From: Clostridia bacterium
Lineage (GTDB): Bacteria; CBDUZB01; JAGLHV01
Assembly (NCBI GenBank): GCA_030595925.1
Contig: JAUVLC010000099.1
Coordinates: 1 to 8,985 of the forward strand
Reading direction: 5' to 3'
DNA: 8,985 bases
Shown here: positions 1-6,758 of the stretch, piece by piece
Layout of the letters: each line of letters starts with the position of its first letter
Numbering within the stretch: position 1 is the first letter of the stretch
Made by a program: the position numbers and the translations under genes
Notes under the pieces: generated by a model
Seen by the model: only the letters and a program-made list of their open reading frames with translations
Databases searched by the model: none
What the model was told of the DNA's origin: nothing

Positions 1-560
1 CCTACATGAAAATCCGCTTTCCCCCCGCTTACAGATACCAGATTAGGCTTAGCTAAAATACGAGCTTCCCCTTCCTGCAGTAACATATTCAAAGTAGTTG
101 TAAGTTTGTTCATCCGGGCAACAGTTCCTAAATCAAAAACACCGGGAATGGTTTCTTCTTCGAAAGAAATATTATCCGCCCATTGAATACCCATTTTTTT
201 AAGTGAACCGACCTTTACCTCTATTACCTGAACCTGAAGTTGAATTAATGGTTCAGGAAGTAAAGAGTGTGATACCTGTAAATAATATTTTTCCCTTCTC
301 CCATTATTATTCCACACCAGTAAAGAAGTGGTCCCGCTACCTGTCCCGTTAATTAATATTTCTTTTTTAGAAACCATAGCAACATCTGCCACCATGGGAT
401 TACCTATAGCTATTTTTTTTATAGAATAGGCAATGTTTATGACTCTTGATTCTCCGACCATCAGCTTTAAAACTTTGTTTTTTGCGAAAATGTAACCCGA
501 CAACAAAAACAAAAAGAAAAAAACACCTATTAATTTTCTAAATATCATTCTGGTCCGCAT
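1..560 (-). CDS. cpaC: CpaC/RcpA-type Tad pilus secretin, N-terminal part (3' end outside window)
   Basis: Outer-membrane secretin through which the Flp (Tad) pilus leaves the cell. I translated 186 codons from ATG 560; the gene runs off the window. Residues 1-26 are a signal peptide ending SGYIFA. Residues 31-97 match the pilus-assembly N-terminal domain (LMVGESRVINI, GNPMVADV, then a TTSLLVW strand). The start of the secretin domain follows at once (LIQLQVQVIEV, about 105-115; KKMGIQWAD), and LLQEGEARILAKPNLVSVSG at 160-179 is the classic secretin core motif. Known CpaC proteins often carry a BON domain between these two parts; there is no room for one here, so this is a compact form. GGGAG six bases upstream supports ATG 560; ATG 548 is a weaker alternative. 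It lies 21 bases after cpaB, surely in the same operon. Confidence 0.93.
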   Translation of the reverse strand, partial: MRTRMIFRKLIGVFFFLFLLSGYIFAKNKVLKLMVGESRVINIAYSIKKIAIGNPMVADVAMVSKKEILINGTGSGTTSLLVWNNNGRREKYYLQVSHSLLPEPLIQLQVQVIEVKVGSLKKMGIQWADNISFEEETIPGVFDLGTVARMNKLTTTLNMLLQEGEARILAKPNLVSVSGGKADFHV

Positions 561-581
561 TATTTACTCCCTGAATCTTTA

Positions 582-1424
582 TTAGTACTCGCTGGGCATC
601 ATCTCTTTAATTCCTCTAATGATAGGAGGCATATCCAATTTATTTCGGGATGAAGGAGTTATATTTTTCTCATTCAGTAAAGAAGATAAATTCGTCCCGC
701 AAACAGGGACCGTTTCTGTATTTCCCTGTGCTTTTAAATAAAGCATCAATTCGCCCTGATGAGCGGCAAAAATAATTTTTTCCGCTTCCTGAGGAGTTAC
801 ACTTAACGTTACCGTACGCAATTCTTCATTCGGAACAGCGGTTTCGTATTTTCCTTTTTTTCTTTTAGGAAGTATTGTCCCTATAAGTTGTTTATTCACG
901 GCTAAAACCAATAAATTTTGCATTAAAGTAATTGTTTTTGCTTCCAGTTGGTTCTTCTTTTCATATTCAAAAGTAGTAATTAAATTAACCCGGTCACCGG
1001 CTTTAATCAACCCCGATATACCACTAACTTTATCCACACCTAAAGAAATTGCCCCTTTTCCTTCCGGAATAACAAAAGACAATCTTGTTCCTTTTTCAAG
1101 AGAAGAAAGTTTAGTAGCAACGATTTGTTCCCCAAGCATAATGGGAACAATCGTTGAATAAATATTTCTTCCTCTTTTGCCCATAAGCTCTTCTAACGAT
1201 GTAAGAGCTCCCGGCTGTCTAAACTGTAAAGGAATTTTAGCCACCTTTACCATTTCTTTTTCAATAAAAGTAGCAGAAGGAATATAATCTTTCGCTACTA
1301 AGATTTCTACTTTTTTACCTCCGGCTAAATATGCTTCTTCCAAACTATTAAGATATCCTCCTACCAAAACTACGGTTATAAAAGCAATACCTAATGCTGC
1401 TATTAACAATTTTTTATTTTTCAC
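582..1424 (-). CDS. cpaB: CpaB/RcpC Flp pilus assembly protein
   Basis: Periplasmic, inner-membrane-anchored Tad pilus component thought to work with the CpaC secretin. The 280 residues show a signal anchor at about 5-24. A SAF domain follows at about 37-107 (VEILVAKDYIPSATFIEKEM, then the MLGEQIVATKL strand). The CpaB core comes next: GTRLSFVIPEGKGAISLGV at 112-130, GLIKAGDRVNLITTF at 138-152 (the family hallmark), and LSVTPQEAEKIIFAAHQGEL at 207-226. Length is normal for the family. The start codon is GTG, with an AGGGG about seven bases upstream and a GGAGG further back inside the end of flp. The gene begins 11 bases after the flp stop and ends 21 bases before cpaC, the usual flp-cpaB-cpaC order. 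Confidence 0.95.
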   Translation of the reverse strand: MKNKKLLIAALGIAFITVVLVGGYLNSLEEAYLAGGKKVEILVAKDYIPSATFIEKEMVKVAKIPLQFRQPGALTSLEELMGKRGRNIYSTIVPIMLGEQIVATKLSSLEKGTRLSFVIPEGKGAISLGVDKVSGISGLIKAGDRVNLITTFEYEKKNQLEAKTITLMQNLLVLAVNKQLIGTILPKRKKGKYETAVPNEELRTVTLSVTPQEAEKIIFAAHQGELMLYLKAQGNTETVPVCGTNLSSLLNEKNITPSSRNKLDMPPIIRGIKEMMPSEY

Positions 1425-1435
1425 TGTCTTTCCCC

Positions 1436-1603
1436 TTATTCCTCCTGTGCTTCCTCAATCTTTTCAGAGGCTTTTTCAAATCCATCCTTAACCTTCCCGC
1501 CAAAAATTTTTATTGCACCAAAAACGGCAATTGCTATCAAAAGCACCAGTAAAACATATTCTGTCAATCCCTGTCCCTGCCGATTTTTTCTTAAATTTAT
1601 CAT
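1436..1603 (-). CDS. flp: Flp-type major pilin candidate (55 aa)
   Basis: Short gene read from the gap upstream of cpaB: 55 residues from ATG 1603 to TAA 1436-1438. It starts MINLRKNRQGQG and has the Flp prepilin processing site G|QGLTEY, with Glu at +5 and Tyr at +6 after the cleavable glycine. A hydrophobic helix follows (VLLVLLIAIAVFGAIKIF), and then a charged tail (KVKDGFEKASEKIEEAQEE). This is the expected shape of a Flp pilin: basic leader, single helix, short polar C-terminus. A GGGGGTG Shine-Dalgarno sits seven bases before the ATG. It lies directly before cpaB, the canonical place for the structural pilin, so it is the better candidate for the main pilus subunit of the two in the window. 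Confidence 0.9.
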   Translation of the reverse strand: MINLRKNRQGQGLTEYVLLVLLIAIAVFGAIKIFGGKVKDGFEKASEKIEEAQEE

Positions 1604-1664
1604 CTTATTTCACCCCCTTTAAAAAACAAATTCTAAATTCCAAATAAAACCCCTCTGTTTCTTA

Positions 1665-1880
1665 TCATTTTTGTTCAAAATTACAACACTCTCCACATAT
1701 TTCATCAGCCTTTTTCAGCTCATCTGGTAGAGAAACTTCCGGAACTTCAATTTTTTCACCAAGGATAACATTCCTAATAATAACAGATTTCTCCAATTTC
1801 TCTTTGTTATCAAGAATCCATTTATCACAGAACTTACTCTTCCCAAAATTTCGACATTCATAATACTTTCCCATTTCCAA
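1665..1880 (-). CDS. Small cysteine-rich protein in the Tad operon, function unknown
   Basis: I do not recognise a named family. The 71 residues carry five cysteines: C9 and C18 (YYECRNFGKSKFCDKW), then C62, C65 and C66 (EICGECCNF). The spacing C-x8-C and C-x2-CC suggests a small metal (zinc) or disulfide fold. With no signal peptide or membrane segment, a cytoplasmic zinc ribbon-like protein is the simpler reading (inference). The TTG start at 1880 has an AGGAG five bases upstream; an in-frame ATG at 1874 lies 11 bases from the same site, so either may be used. An overlapping ATG in another frame right behind the AGGAG gives a protein without recognisable features. It sits between a TadE-like gene and flp with gaps of 125 and 61 bases, looser than the rest of the operon, and may be an insertion or carry its own promoter. 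Confidence 0.6.
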   Translation of the reverse strand: MEMGKYYECRNFGKSKFCDKWILDNKEKLEKSVIIRNVILGEKIEVPEVSLPDELKKADEICGECCNFEQK

Positions 1881-1923
1881 AACATCTCCTTAATCTTTCC
1901 GGTTTTGCTTTTTGCCAATTATT

Positions 1924-1939
1924 AAATTACCAAATTACC
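1924..1939. repeat. Tandem 8-bp direct repeat in intergenic gap
   Basis: AAATTACC occurs twice head to tail, in the 125-base gap upstream of the cysteine-rich gene. Direct repeats like this can be operator half-sites or slippage products; nothing here decides which. Confidence 0.45.
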
Positions 1940-1963
1940 ACCAATTGCAAATTTTTTTTATTT

Positions 1964-1988
1964 TTATCAGTTAATCTAAAATTGATAA
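1964..1988. repeat. Inverted repeat (9-bp arms, 7-bp loop) after the second TadE-like gene
   Basis: TTATCAGTT and AATTGATAA pair over nine positions (one G-T wobble) around AATCTAA. The arms are AT-only apart from a few bases. On the minus strand the stem is followed by an A-rich run, not a T-run, so it is not a normal intrinsic terminator. It could be an operator, an mRNA processing or stability hairpin, or chance in AT-rich DNA. Confidence 0.4.
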
Positions 1989-2005
1989 CATATAATTTTT
2001 AATTC

Positions 2006-2455
2006 CTACGAATGTGACAAATTACTTCCGGGAATACCAAACATCCATGTATCATTAGCACACTCACAACATCCTTTCAGCACCATCGGATCCGGAAACC
2101 CGGGAATTTTTCTCAATAATACCGGTGGCTTTAATTCATATCTTACCCTGACCCTGGCCGGTCTCCTACCGCAACTTGTATCTATATCAGAATAATTTAT
2201 CCTTATTTTACTCTCAGCCAGTTTGTTTTCCCGCAAAAAATCTTTTACCTCTTCTATCACCTGTTCTGCATTATAATTGGCATGAACAATAAGAAATACC
2301 CCGTGTCGACAAGCCATATTTAAACGTATCTGGGTAATAAAAATAGCCGCAAAAAACCATATTCCGGCTATTAAAGAGGCAATAATAGGAACAATAAAAA
2401 GTGTTTCCAATAATGCCTGCCCTTCTTTATTTTTAAACCTAATTTTCTTATACAT
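2006..2455 (-). CDS. TadE/TadF-like minor pseudopilin
   Basis: Minor pilin-like protein of the Tad system, 149 residues. After a basic leader (MYKKIRFKNKEG) comes the prepilin-type site G|QALLET, with Glu at +5, then a hydrophobic segment (LFIVPIIASLIAGIWFFAAIFI). This is the N-terminal pattern of TadE-like proteins. The extracytoplasmic part of about 110 residues has a helical stretch (NAEQVIEEVKDFLRENK) and a beta-rich end with RPARVRVRYELKPPV, the V-x-V-x-Y strand usual in TadE proteins. It has four cysteines (including a GCCEC cluster near residue 130), unusual for the family and perhaps disulfide-bonded. The Shine-Dalgarno is weak (AAGGT about 12 bases upstream). It lies 51 bases after the TadG-like gene. 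Confidence 0.82.
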   Translation of the reverse strand: MYKKIRFKNKEGQALLETLFIVPIIASLIAGIWFFAAIFITQIRLNMACRHGVFLIVHANYNAEQVIEEVKDFLRENKLAESKIRINYSDIDTSCGRRPARVRVRYELKPPVLLRKIPGFPDPMVLKGCCECANDTWMFGIPGSNLSHS

Positions 2456-2506
2456 TTATTTCATGATACCTTTTTGCAATTTAAAAATTTTTAAAAAATA
2501 TATAAT

Positions 2507-3382
2507 TTAATGTTTTATTGCTTTACCTGTAGGTATTGCAGGCAACCCCGGAATCAAAGAAATATCCCCTACCGGCACAAGATGCGCTTCCCATCCACCG
2601 GAAACAGCCTGAAGCCATTTAAAAACAACTTTCCATCCCCATTTTGTTTTCTTTTTCGGAAACATTGACCCTTTTGCATTATACGGCCGAGCTGCAGCTA
2701 TTGCCAGTATTTCCGGAATTTCCGTTATACCAAAGAAATTTTTTCCCATAGGAAAAAAATTTGATCGAGGACGCTTATATGCTATAGCAATATTTTTTCT
2801 GGGACCATACTTGTCTTTTAAATAATACCAGGTATTTATTCTTTTTGTAAAAAAAGGAGGAGCAGGAACCGGTAAACCGTAAGCCATTGCTGTACTCCAA
2901 AATCTAATTTTAACTTTATCTACTTTAAGCCCCAGGGAATACATCCCGGGAATCGGGAGACATTTTATCCCATCCGCACCTGATTTTTTAGCTACTTCAT
3001 TTGCTTTTAAATAAGCCCATCCTCCTCCGTAAGAACGAATAATCCCGCTTATCATCCGATTTAAGTTCTTAGTAAGTTGATAAGTATAATAAGGACTACA
3101 AAAAGGAATCCATGCACCTTGAGGAGGCACAATCTTAGACCCTTCATAAACGATATAACTTCCCACAATAGAATTGTAAAGGCCAGCCAAGTTCAAAGCT
3201 CTCGCGCGATAACACGCAGCTGTTTGTGCTGCACAATCAGCCGCATTTTGAACAATAATTCTATCCCTGAGCATTACTCCCATATTTACTACCAGCATCC
3301 AAAACATCACTAAAGCCAACACTGTTAAACACATAAAAGGCAATGTTTGTCCATTATTGTTTTTCAATTTCGATTTAATCAT
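2507..3382 (-). CDS. tadG: TadG-like Tad pilus protein
   Basis: Membrane-anchored Tad pilus assembly protein, 291 residues. Residues 1-55 match the TadG N-terminal region: NNNGQTLPFMCLTVLALVMF, a single transmembrane helix, then an amphipathic stretch ending RIIVQNAADCAAQTAA. The QNAADAAA-like motif is the family signature. The rest is Gly/Pro- and aromatic-rich and extracytoplasmic. I see no von Willebrand A domain, so this is a short TadG type. The GQ at the membrane edge resembles the prepilin site of its neighbours, but the +5 residue is Phe instead of Glu, so processing by the peptidase is doubtful. Its ATG lies inside the end of the upstream TadE-like gene (8-base overlap), pointing to translational coupling. 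Confidence 0.82.
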   Translation of the reverse strand: MIKSKLKNNNGQTLPFMCLTVLALVMFWMLVVNMGVMLRDRIIVQNAADCAAQTAACYRARALNLAGLYNSIVGSYIVYEGSKIVPPQGAWIPFCSPYYTYQLTKNLNRMISGIIRSYGGGWAYLKANEVAKKSGADGIKCLPIPGMYSLGLKVDKVKIRFWSTAMAYGLPVPAPPFFTKRINTWYYLKDKYGPRKNIAIAYKRPRSNFFPMGKNFFGITEIPEILAIAAARPYNAKGSMFPKKKTKWGWKVVFKWLQAVSGGWEAHLVPVGDISLIPGLPAIPTGKAIKH

Positions 3383-3926
3383 TGTCTGCCCCGGGATATG
3401 CTTTATAATAAAATTTTTCGTCCGGAGAAATAACCATTCTCGAAAAAGTAACTCTCGGGTTCATAAAGGCAGGAAGTGAACGTGTATTATATCTATCATA
3501 AAAAAATGTACCTTGCGTAGAAGAATTGACAGGACGAAAAAGAAAAGCAAAGATTAACTTTTCCAGATAAGTCAACTTGACGGTTACAATTTTTATAGGC
3601 TTATTTTCGTAATCTTTTTTGTTGTTAATTACATCTTTATAAAAAAAATTAACCAGAGGATAAAGCCCGCCCGGACCTAATAAAACAAGTTTTTTAAATT
3701 GTGTACCTAACAACACCACCCGCCCTACCCAACAAGAAACTGCCTCGGGATTTCCCCCTCCTCCATTCACTATTCTCGAACGTATTGCCTCTTGCACAGC
3801 ATCATACCCGGATATGTAGGTAGTCGCAATTAAAGACAACTGCATTAAACCAAAAATAAAAACGCATACAATTAAAACGACAACCATCGACTCTAACATT
3901 GCCTGTCCTGATTGACCCTTGCACAT
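3375..3926 (-). CDS. tadE: TadE-like minor pseudopilin
   Basis: Tad minor pseudopilin of 183 residues with a very short leader: MCKGQSG, then the cleavage site G|QAMLES with Glu at +5. The hydrophobic helix is VVVLIVCVFIFGLMQLSLIA, followed by TYISGYDAVQEAIRSRIV, which corresponds to the amphipathic segment of the TadE-like family. The C-terminal part has alternating beta segments (IKIVTVKLTYLEKLIF; RVTFSRMVISPDEKFYY). It starts 17 bases after the stop of the Flp-like gene, with only a weak Shine-Dalgarno-like GTGGGA, and overlaps tadG by 8 bases, so it is deeply embedded in the operon. Confidence 0.85.
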   Translation of the reverse strand: MCKGQSGQAMLESMVVVLIVCVFIFGLMQLSLIATTYISGYDAVQEAIRSRIVNGGGGNPEAVSCWVGRVVLLGTQFKKLVLLGPGGLYPLVNFFYKDVINNKKDYENKPIKIVTVKLTYLEKLIFAFLFRPVNSSTQGTFFYDRYNTRSLPAFMNPRVTFSRMVISPDEKFYYKAYPGADND

Positions 3927-3943
3927 TTAAAACAATCCCACTT

Positions 3944-4123
3944 TCAAGGTAACATCCCCAATCCGCCTGTTCGCAAAAAAGCTACATGGTTAAAATATTT
4001 TGCAATTGATTTTGCAAAAAGTTTATTCACCCCCATAGCAGCCACAATTAAAACCAGACTTAGTAAGATATATTCCGTTGTTGCCTGTCCCTGACGATTT
4101 AAAAAAAATGATTTTTTTTTCAT
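3944..4123 (-). CDS. Second Flp-like pilin (59 aa)
   Basis: Short gene of 59 residues found by reading the gap between its neighbours. It begins MKKKSFFLNRQGQ and has the Flp processing site G|QATTEY (Glu +5, Tyr +6). A hydrophobic helix follows (ILLSLVLIVAAMGV), then a short tail NKLFAKSIAKYFNHVAFLRT ending GGLGMLP. The leader shares the NRQGQ edge with the other Flp protein, suggesting paralogy, but the tail is basic and aromatic instead of acidic. It may be a minor pilin or an alternative subunit. Its ATG overlaps the TGA of the upstream gene (ATGA, 4 bases), so translation is probably coupled to the 182-residue anchored protein. Confidence 0.85.
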   Translation of the reverse strand: MKKKSFFLNRQGQATTEYILLSLVLIVAAMGVNKLFAKSIAKYFNHVAFLRTGGLGMLP

Positions 4124-4668
4124 TCCTGTTGTTTTTCTACATTTTGGCTTAAAAAAACAACCGTAGCAATTTTGTTTTTGTTAAACTTACCACTATTAAC
4201 CATTATCTGAACTTCTCTGTTTCCTTTGATGTAAGTAAGTACCTGCTTTTTTAGAGAAAGTTCTTTATCTTCTTTCCATCCCCCGGAACTCATTTCTTTC
4301 TTATAAAATTTCAATAATTCCGCCTTAGCCGCCTTTACCTCATAAACTACCATTCGAGATTTCTCGTCCCCTGCATAGAAAATCCTAACCATTCCTGCAT
4401 AACGAACTATTCCCGAAATATCTTCACCTGAAACATCTTTTCCCTTGGTTCGCTCCGTTTTTCCTTCCTGACTTTCAGCAAATATTAATTGTTTTTGCTC
4501 TTTCTCTTTTTCCAGATATTTTTTTATCGCCTGGCGGTTTTTTAGAAACCAAACCACTTTAAAAACAGTTATTACAAAAAAAACCGACATCAACACACAC
4601 ATAATACGAAATAATAATTTCCCTTTTCCCATTGATTTTATTCTTTCCTTTAATCGATGAAAAAACAT
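4120..4668 (-). CDS. Membrane-anchored protein with C-terminal alpha/beta domain, function unknown
   Basis: 182 residues. A basic N-terminus (about 1-18) is followed by one transmembrane helix (about 19-43, LLFRIMCVLMSVFFVITVFK). A charged, probably coiled linker comes next (QAIKKYLEKEKEQKQ), then a compact domain at about 86-176. That domain contains GIVRYAGMVRIFY, a strand MVVYEV, a helix AELLKFYKKEMSSGGWKED, and two further strands. The FYxxEMxxxGW pattern recalls an uncharacterised domain I have seen in exported proteins of the form YPGA...FY...L...GW; I cannot name it with certainty. The topology suggests the domain lies in the periplasm. It has a strong AAGGAGGGAG Shine-Dalgarno and is coupled to the Flp-like gene by ATGA, so a role in pilin handling or as a pilus-associated factor is plausible but inferred. 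Confidence 0.75.
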   Translation of the reverse strand: MFFHRLKERIKSMGKGKLLFRIMCVLMSVFFVITVFKVVWFLKNRQAIKKYLEKEKEQKQLIFAESQEGKTERTKGKDVSGEDISGIVRYAGMVRIFYAGDEKSRMVVYEVKAAKAELLKFYKKEMSSGGWKEDKELSLKKQVLTYIKGNREVQIMVNSGKFNKNKIATVVFLSQNVEKQQE

Positions 4669-4705
4669 AACTCCCTCCTTTTTTACCTAAATAAACAGAA
4701 AAGTA

Positions 4706-6250
4706 TTATTTTATTACTACTATCTTTTCCGTTTTAGTAAAATTTCCGGCTTTTATATTAACAAAATATACCCCACTGGCTACCAGTCTACCATCTTTAT
4801 TCCGGCCATCCCATACCTGGGTATAAACAACATTATTCAATTTATCATCATCTACCAGGGTTTTAATTAATTTTCCGCTAATATCGTAAATTCTAATTAC
4901 TACATGTTCATCTTTCTCTGTTATATATCGTATTTTAGTATAATCACCTTTTGCCGGATTAAACGGATTATTCCAGTCAATAGAAAGATTATTTTTAGCA
5001 GTATTAAACGGCCTGGCCTGTTTTATAGTGGAAAAACTTCCTGCCTCTATCCAATCACCCCATTCACCGTGATTATCCATTATTCTTGCGCGCCAATAAT
5101 ACGTTTGACCGGTTTGTAAAGCATCCAGTCCTGTATATTGTACGGTAGTTGCTGTTAATAACGGAGAACATGTCCAGATATTCCCATTTGCAGTTGTAGT
5201 ATCCACGTCTATTTGTATCTGAGCAGCTTTTTGAATATCCTCTGTATCAGCATCTGCAAATGTCCATGACCAGGAAAAAATAGGGCCTCGGCCTTCTACC
5301 ACAACCTCATCATTATTTTGAACATCATCTACTTCAAAAACAGGTAGGGTAATTGTCGGTGTACTGTTAGCTACCACATTTCCTACGGCATCAAATTCAA
5401 TATCAAAATATGTATCAACGATATTATCACCTACCTCCTCCCATGTTCCTGCTGTGCCGCTATGGCTAGAACCATCACTCTCCCCGGTAGTTTGAGGATG
5501 ATCAATCAGGGAAACACAATCAATAATATGGGAAAAACCCGTCTCAAAAGGCCTTACTTCGTGTGAGGATCCCCCTGTCCAGGCGGCAGAATGAAAAAAA
5601 CAAACAAGGCTAAAAGTAACTGTTTTATCTAAATAATGTGTTGAACTACCCAAACCCGGGTCAGTAAAAGGCACGCTAAATTCCATAAAATAAGGACCAG
5701 GACCACTAGTGGATGTGTATTGGCTATAATTGTCCGAACTAATCACATCCCCCCAACCCGTTGTATAGTTAAACACGGCAACACCATCCTGGTAAGCATA
5801 AACTAAATATTCCCAACCGGCATTATCACTTATTTGGGCTAAATCATTTTGTGTAGTCGATAGAGGTAACAAATTCAAACCACATGATTTATCATAATCT
5901 ATAGCTACCTGAAAAAAAGGAGAGGAAACCCCTGTTGTTCCCAAATCTAATTCTTTAAACTTTACCAGAAAATATAACGCATTCGTATCCGCAGTAATAT
6001 GCACCTCGGTAATATCACAGGAAGGAGTCACCCCGCCTGTTTCATAATAGGTGGTATTTCTTCTTTCATCGTTAGTAGTATCTCTCCAAATCCACTCTCC
6101 ATTACGTACTATTGCAGAATTTATATCTGTGTCTGTAGCTGCTATAACGCTCCAGTCACTGGCATCTCCATCAACAACAATAGCTATTGCTTGAGAACAC
6201 CCCAAAAAAATAAAGAAAACAACCACCATTGCGATTATTTTCCTGATCAT
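4706..6250 (-). CDS. Secreted protein with CBM9/DOMON-like, Fn3-like and FlgD/Por-sorting-like domains
   Basis: 514 residues, first gene of the Tad operon. A signal peptide covers about 1-23 (MIRKIIAMVVVFFIFLGC, then SQAIA); a cysteine at 18 makes a lipoprotein possible, but the -3 residue is Phe, so the lipobox is poor. Residues 24-250 begin IVVDGDASDW and run into a beta-sandwich of the CBM9/DOMON-like kind (VHITADTNALYFLVKF). Residues about 319-408 resemble a fibronectin III module (FSWSWTF, QTYYWRARIMDNHGEWGDW). Residues 428-514 are a FlgD/Por-secretion C-terminal-like domain: NNPFNPAKGDYTKIRY, VVIRIYDISGKLIKTL, VWDGRNKDGRLVASGVYFVN, ending KTEKIVVIK. In Bacteroidota such ends direct type IX secretion; in other phyla their role is unclear. 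A surface adhesin or pilus-associated protein is my inference. A Shine-Dalgarno AAAGGGGG precedes the ATG. Confidence 0.85.
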   Translation of the reverse strand: MIRKIIAMVVVFFIFLGCSQAIAIVVDGDASDWSVIAATDTDINSAIVRNGEWIWRDTTNDERRNTTYYETGGVTPSCDITEVHITADTNALYFLVKFKELDLGTTGVSSPFFQVAIDYDKSCGLNLLPLSTTQNDLAQISDNAGWEYLVYAYQDGVAVFNYTTGWGDVISSDNYSQYTSTSGPGPYFMEFSVPFTDPGLGSSTHYLDKTVTFSLVCFFHSAAWTGGSSHEVRPFETGFSHIIDCVSLIDHPQTTGESDGSSHSGTAGTWEEVGDNIVDTYFDIEFDAVGNVVANSTPTITLPVFEVDDVQNNDEVVVEGRGPIFSWSWTFADADTEDIQKAAQIQIDVDTTTANGNIWTCSPLLTATTVQYTGLDALQTGQTYYWRARIMDNHGEWGDWIEAGSFSTIKQARPFNTAKNNLSIDWNNPFNPAKGDYTKIRYITEKDEHVVIRIYDISGKLIKTLVDDDKLNNVVYTQVWDGRNKDGRLVASGVYFVNIKAGNFTKTEKIVVIK

Positions 6251-6322
6251 ATTACCCCCTTTGCTTTTTGTTAAATAGTTTCAGTCTTGCCCGATTACAA
6301 AACTTTTATTTTATCTAAGAAA

Positions 6323-6351
6323 ACTATACAAAAATATATCTATAAAGTCAA
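6323..6351 (-). promoter_or_regulatory. Sigma70-type promoter of the Tad operon
   Basis: On the minus strand the -35 box TTGACT (6351-6346) and the -10 box TATAGT (6328-6323) are separated by exactly 17 bases; each is one mismatch from consensus. Transcription would begin near 6316, giving a leader of about 66 bases before the first gene. The -35 box abuts the T-tract of the preceding terminator. Over the next ~5.7 kb I see no other equally good promoter, which supports one long operon. Confidence 0.75.
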
Positions 6352-6352
6352 T

Positions 6353-6383
6353 TAAAAAATCCGCCACAAATAATGACGGATTT
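6353..6383 (-). terminator. Intrinsic terminator after the MshEN gene
   Basis: The minus strand reads AAATCCG, a 12-13 base loop, then CGGATTTTTT. The seven-base arms pair perfectly and run straight into a T-tract. It lies about 90 bases after the MshEN stop codon and closes that transcription unit immediately before the Tad operon promoter. Confidence 0.75.
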
Positions 6384-6471
6384 AAGATTTTTATCAAAAC
6401 TTACAACTCACATTTTAACAAATGACAAAAAGCATATTTATTCTTTCAAAAAGTTTTAAAATACCGCAACT

Positions 6472-6723
6472 TTACAATTTAATCTTTTTAATTTTCAAAT
6501 ATGCTTCCAGAGAACCTGTCTTTTTAAATATTTCCCAATAAGGACTATTTTGCTGTTGATCCAAAAGACTGATAATTACTTCTTTATCAGTGTATCCACT
6601 GGAAACTAACATTTTACCTAACCGTTTACGATGTTTTTTGTGTTTTTGTTCTTCAAGCACTGCTTCTAATTGTTTTTTTGTTATTATTTTCTCTTTTCTT
6701 AACATTTCCCCTAACCTTGACAT
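6472..6723 (-). CDS. Free-standing MshEN (T2SSE_N) domain protein, likely c-di-GMP-binding
   Basis: 83 residues consisting of little but a MshEN domain, the module found at the N-terminus of type II secretion and type IV pilus ATPases such as MshE, where it binds c-di-GMP. The known 24-residue motif (RLGxxhhxxGhhxxxxLxxxLxxQ) occurs twice: residues 3-26 (RLGEMLRKEKIITKKQLEAV, then LEEQ) and 34-57 (RLGKMLVSSGYTDKEVIISL, then LDQQ). Each is exactly 24 residues and they are joined by a basic seven-residue linker. The first motif has Lys where Gly is expected (position 10) and Arg at position 7; the second keeps the Gly. There is no ATPase domain; a 26-residue tail follows. ATG 6723 has AGGAGG seven bases upstream; an ATG directly after that site is out of frame. 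The gene follows a c-di-GMP-I riboswitch. Confidence 0.82.
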   Translation of the reverse strand: MSRLGEMLRKEKIITKKQLEAVLEEQKHKKHRKRLGKMLVSSGYTDKEVIISLLDQQQNSPYWEIFKKTGSLEAYLKIKKIKL

Positions 6724-6758
6724 CTTTCATCCTCCTTTTATCACTATAAAATATCCCC

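Noticed and set aside
1715-1918. Overlapping 67-residue minus-strand ORF
   Set aside because: It lies in another frame of the cysteine-rich gene, and its first start has no ribosome binding site.
3912-4094. Plus-strand 60-residue ORF
   Set aside because: It is opposite the second Flp-like pilin, which has a complete prepilin motif and coupled start.
6251-6316. Second riboswitch in the Tad operon leader (GGGCAAGAC ... GCAAAGGGGG)
   Set aside because: It has no paired hairpins or conserved GEMM core; GCAAAGGGGG is simply the Shine-Dalgarno region.
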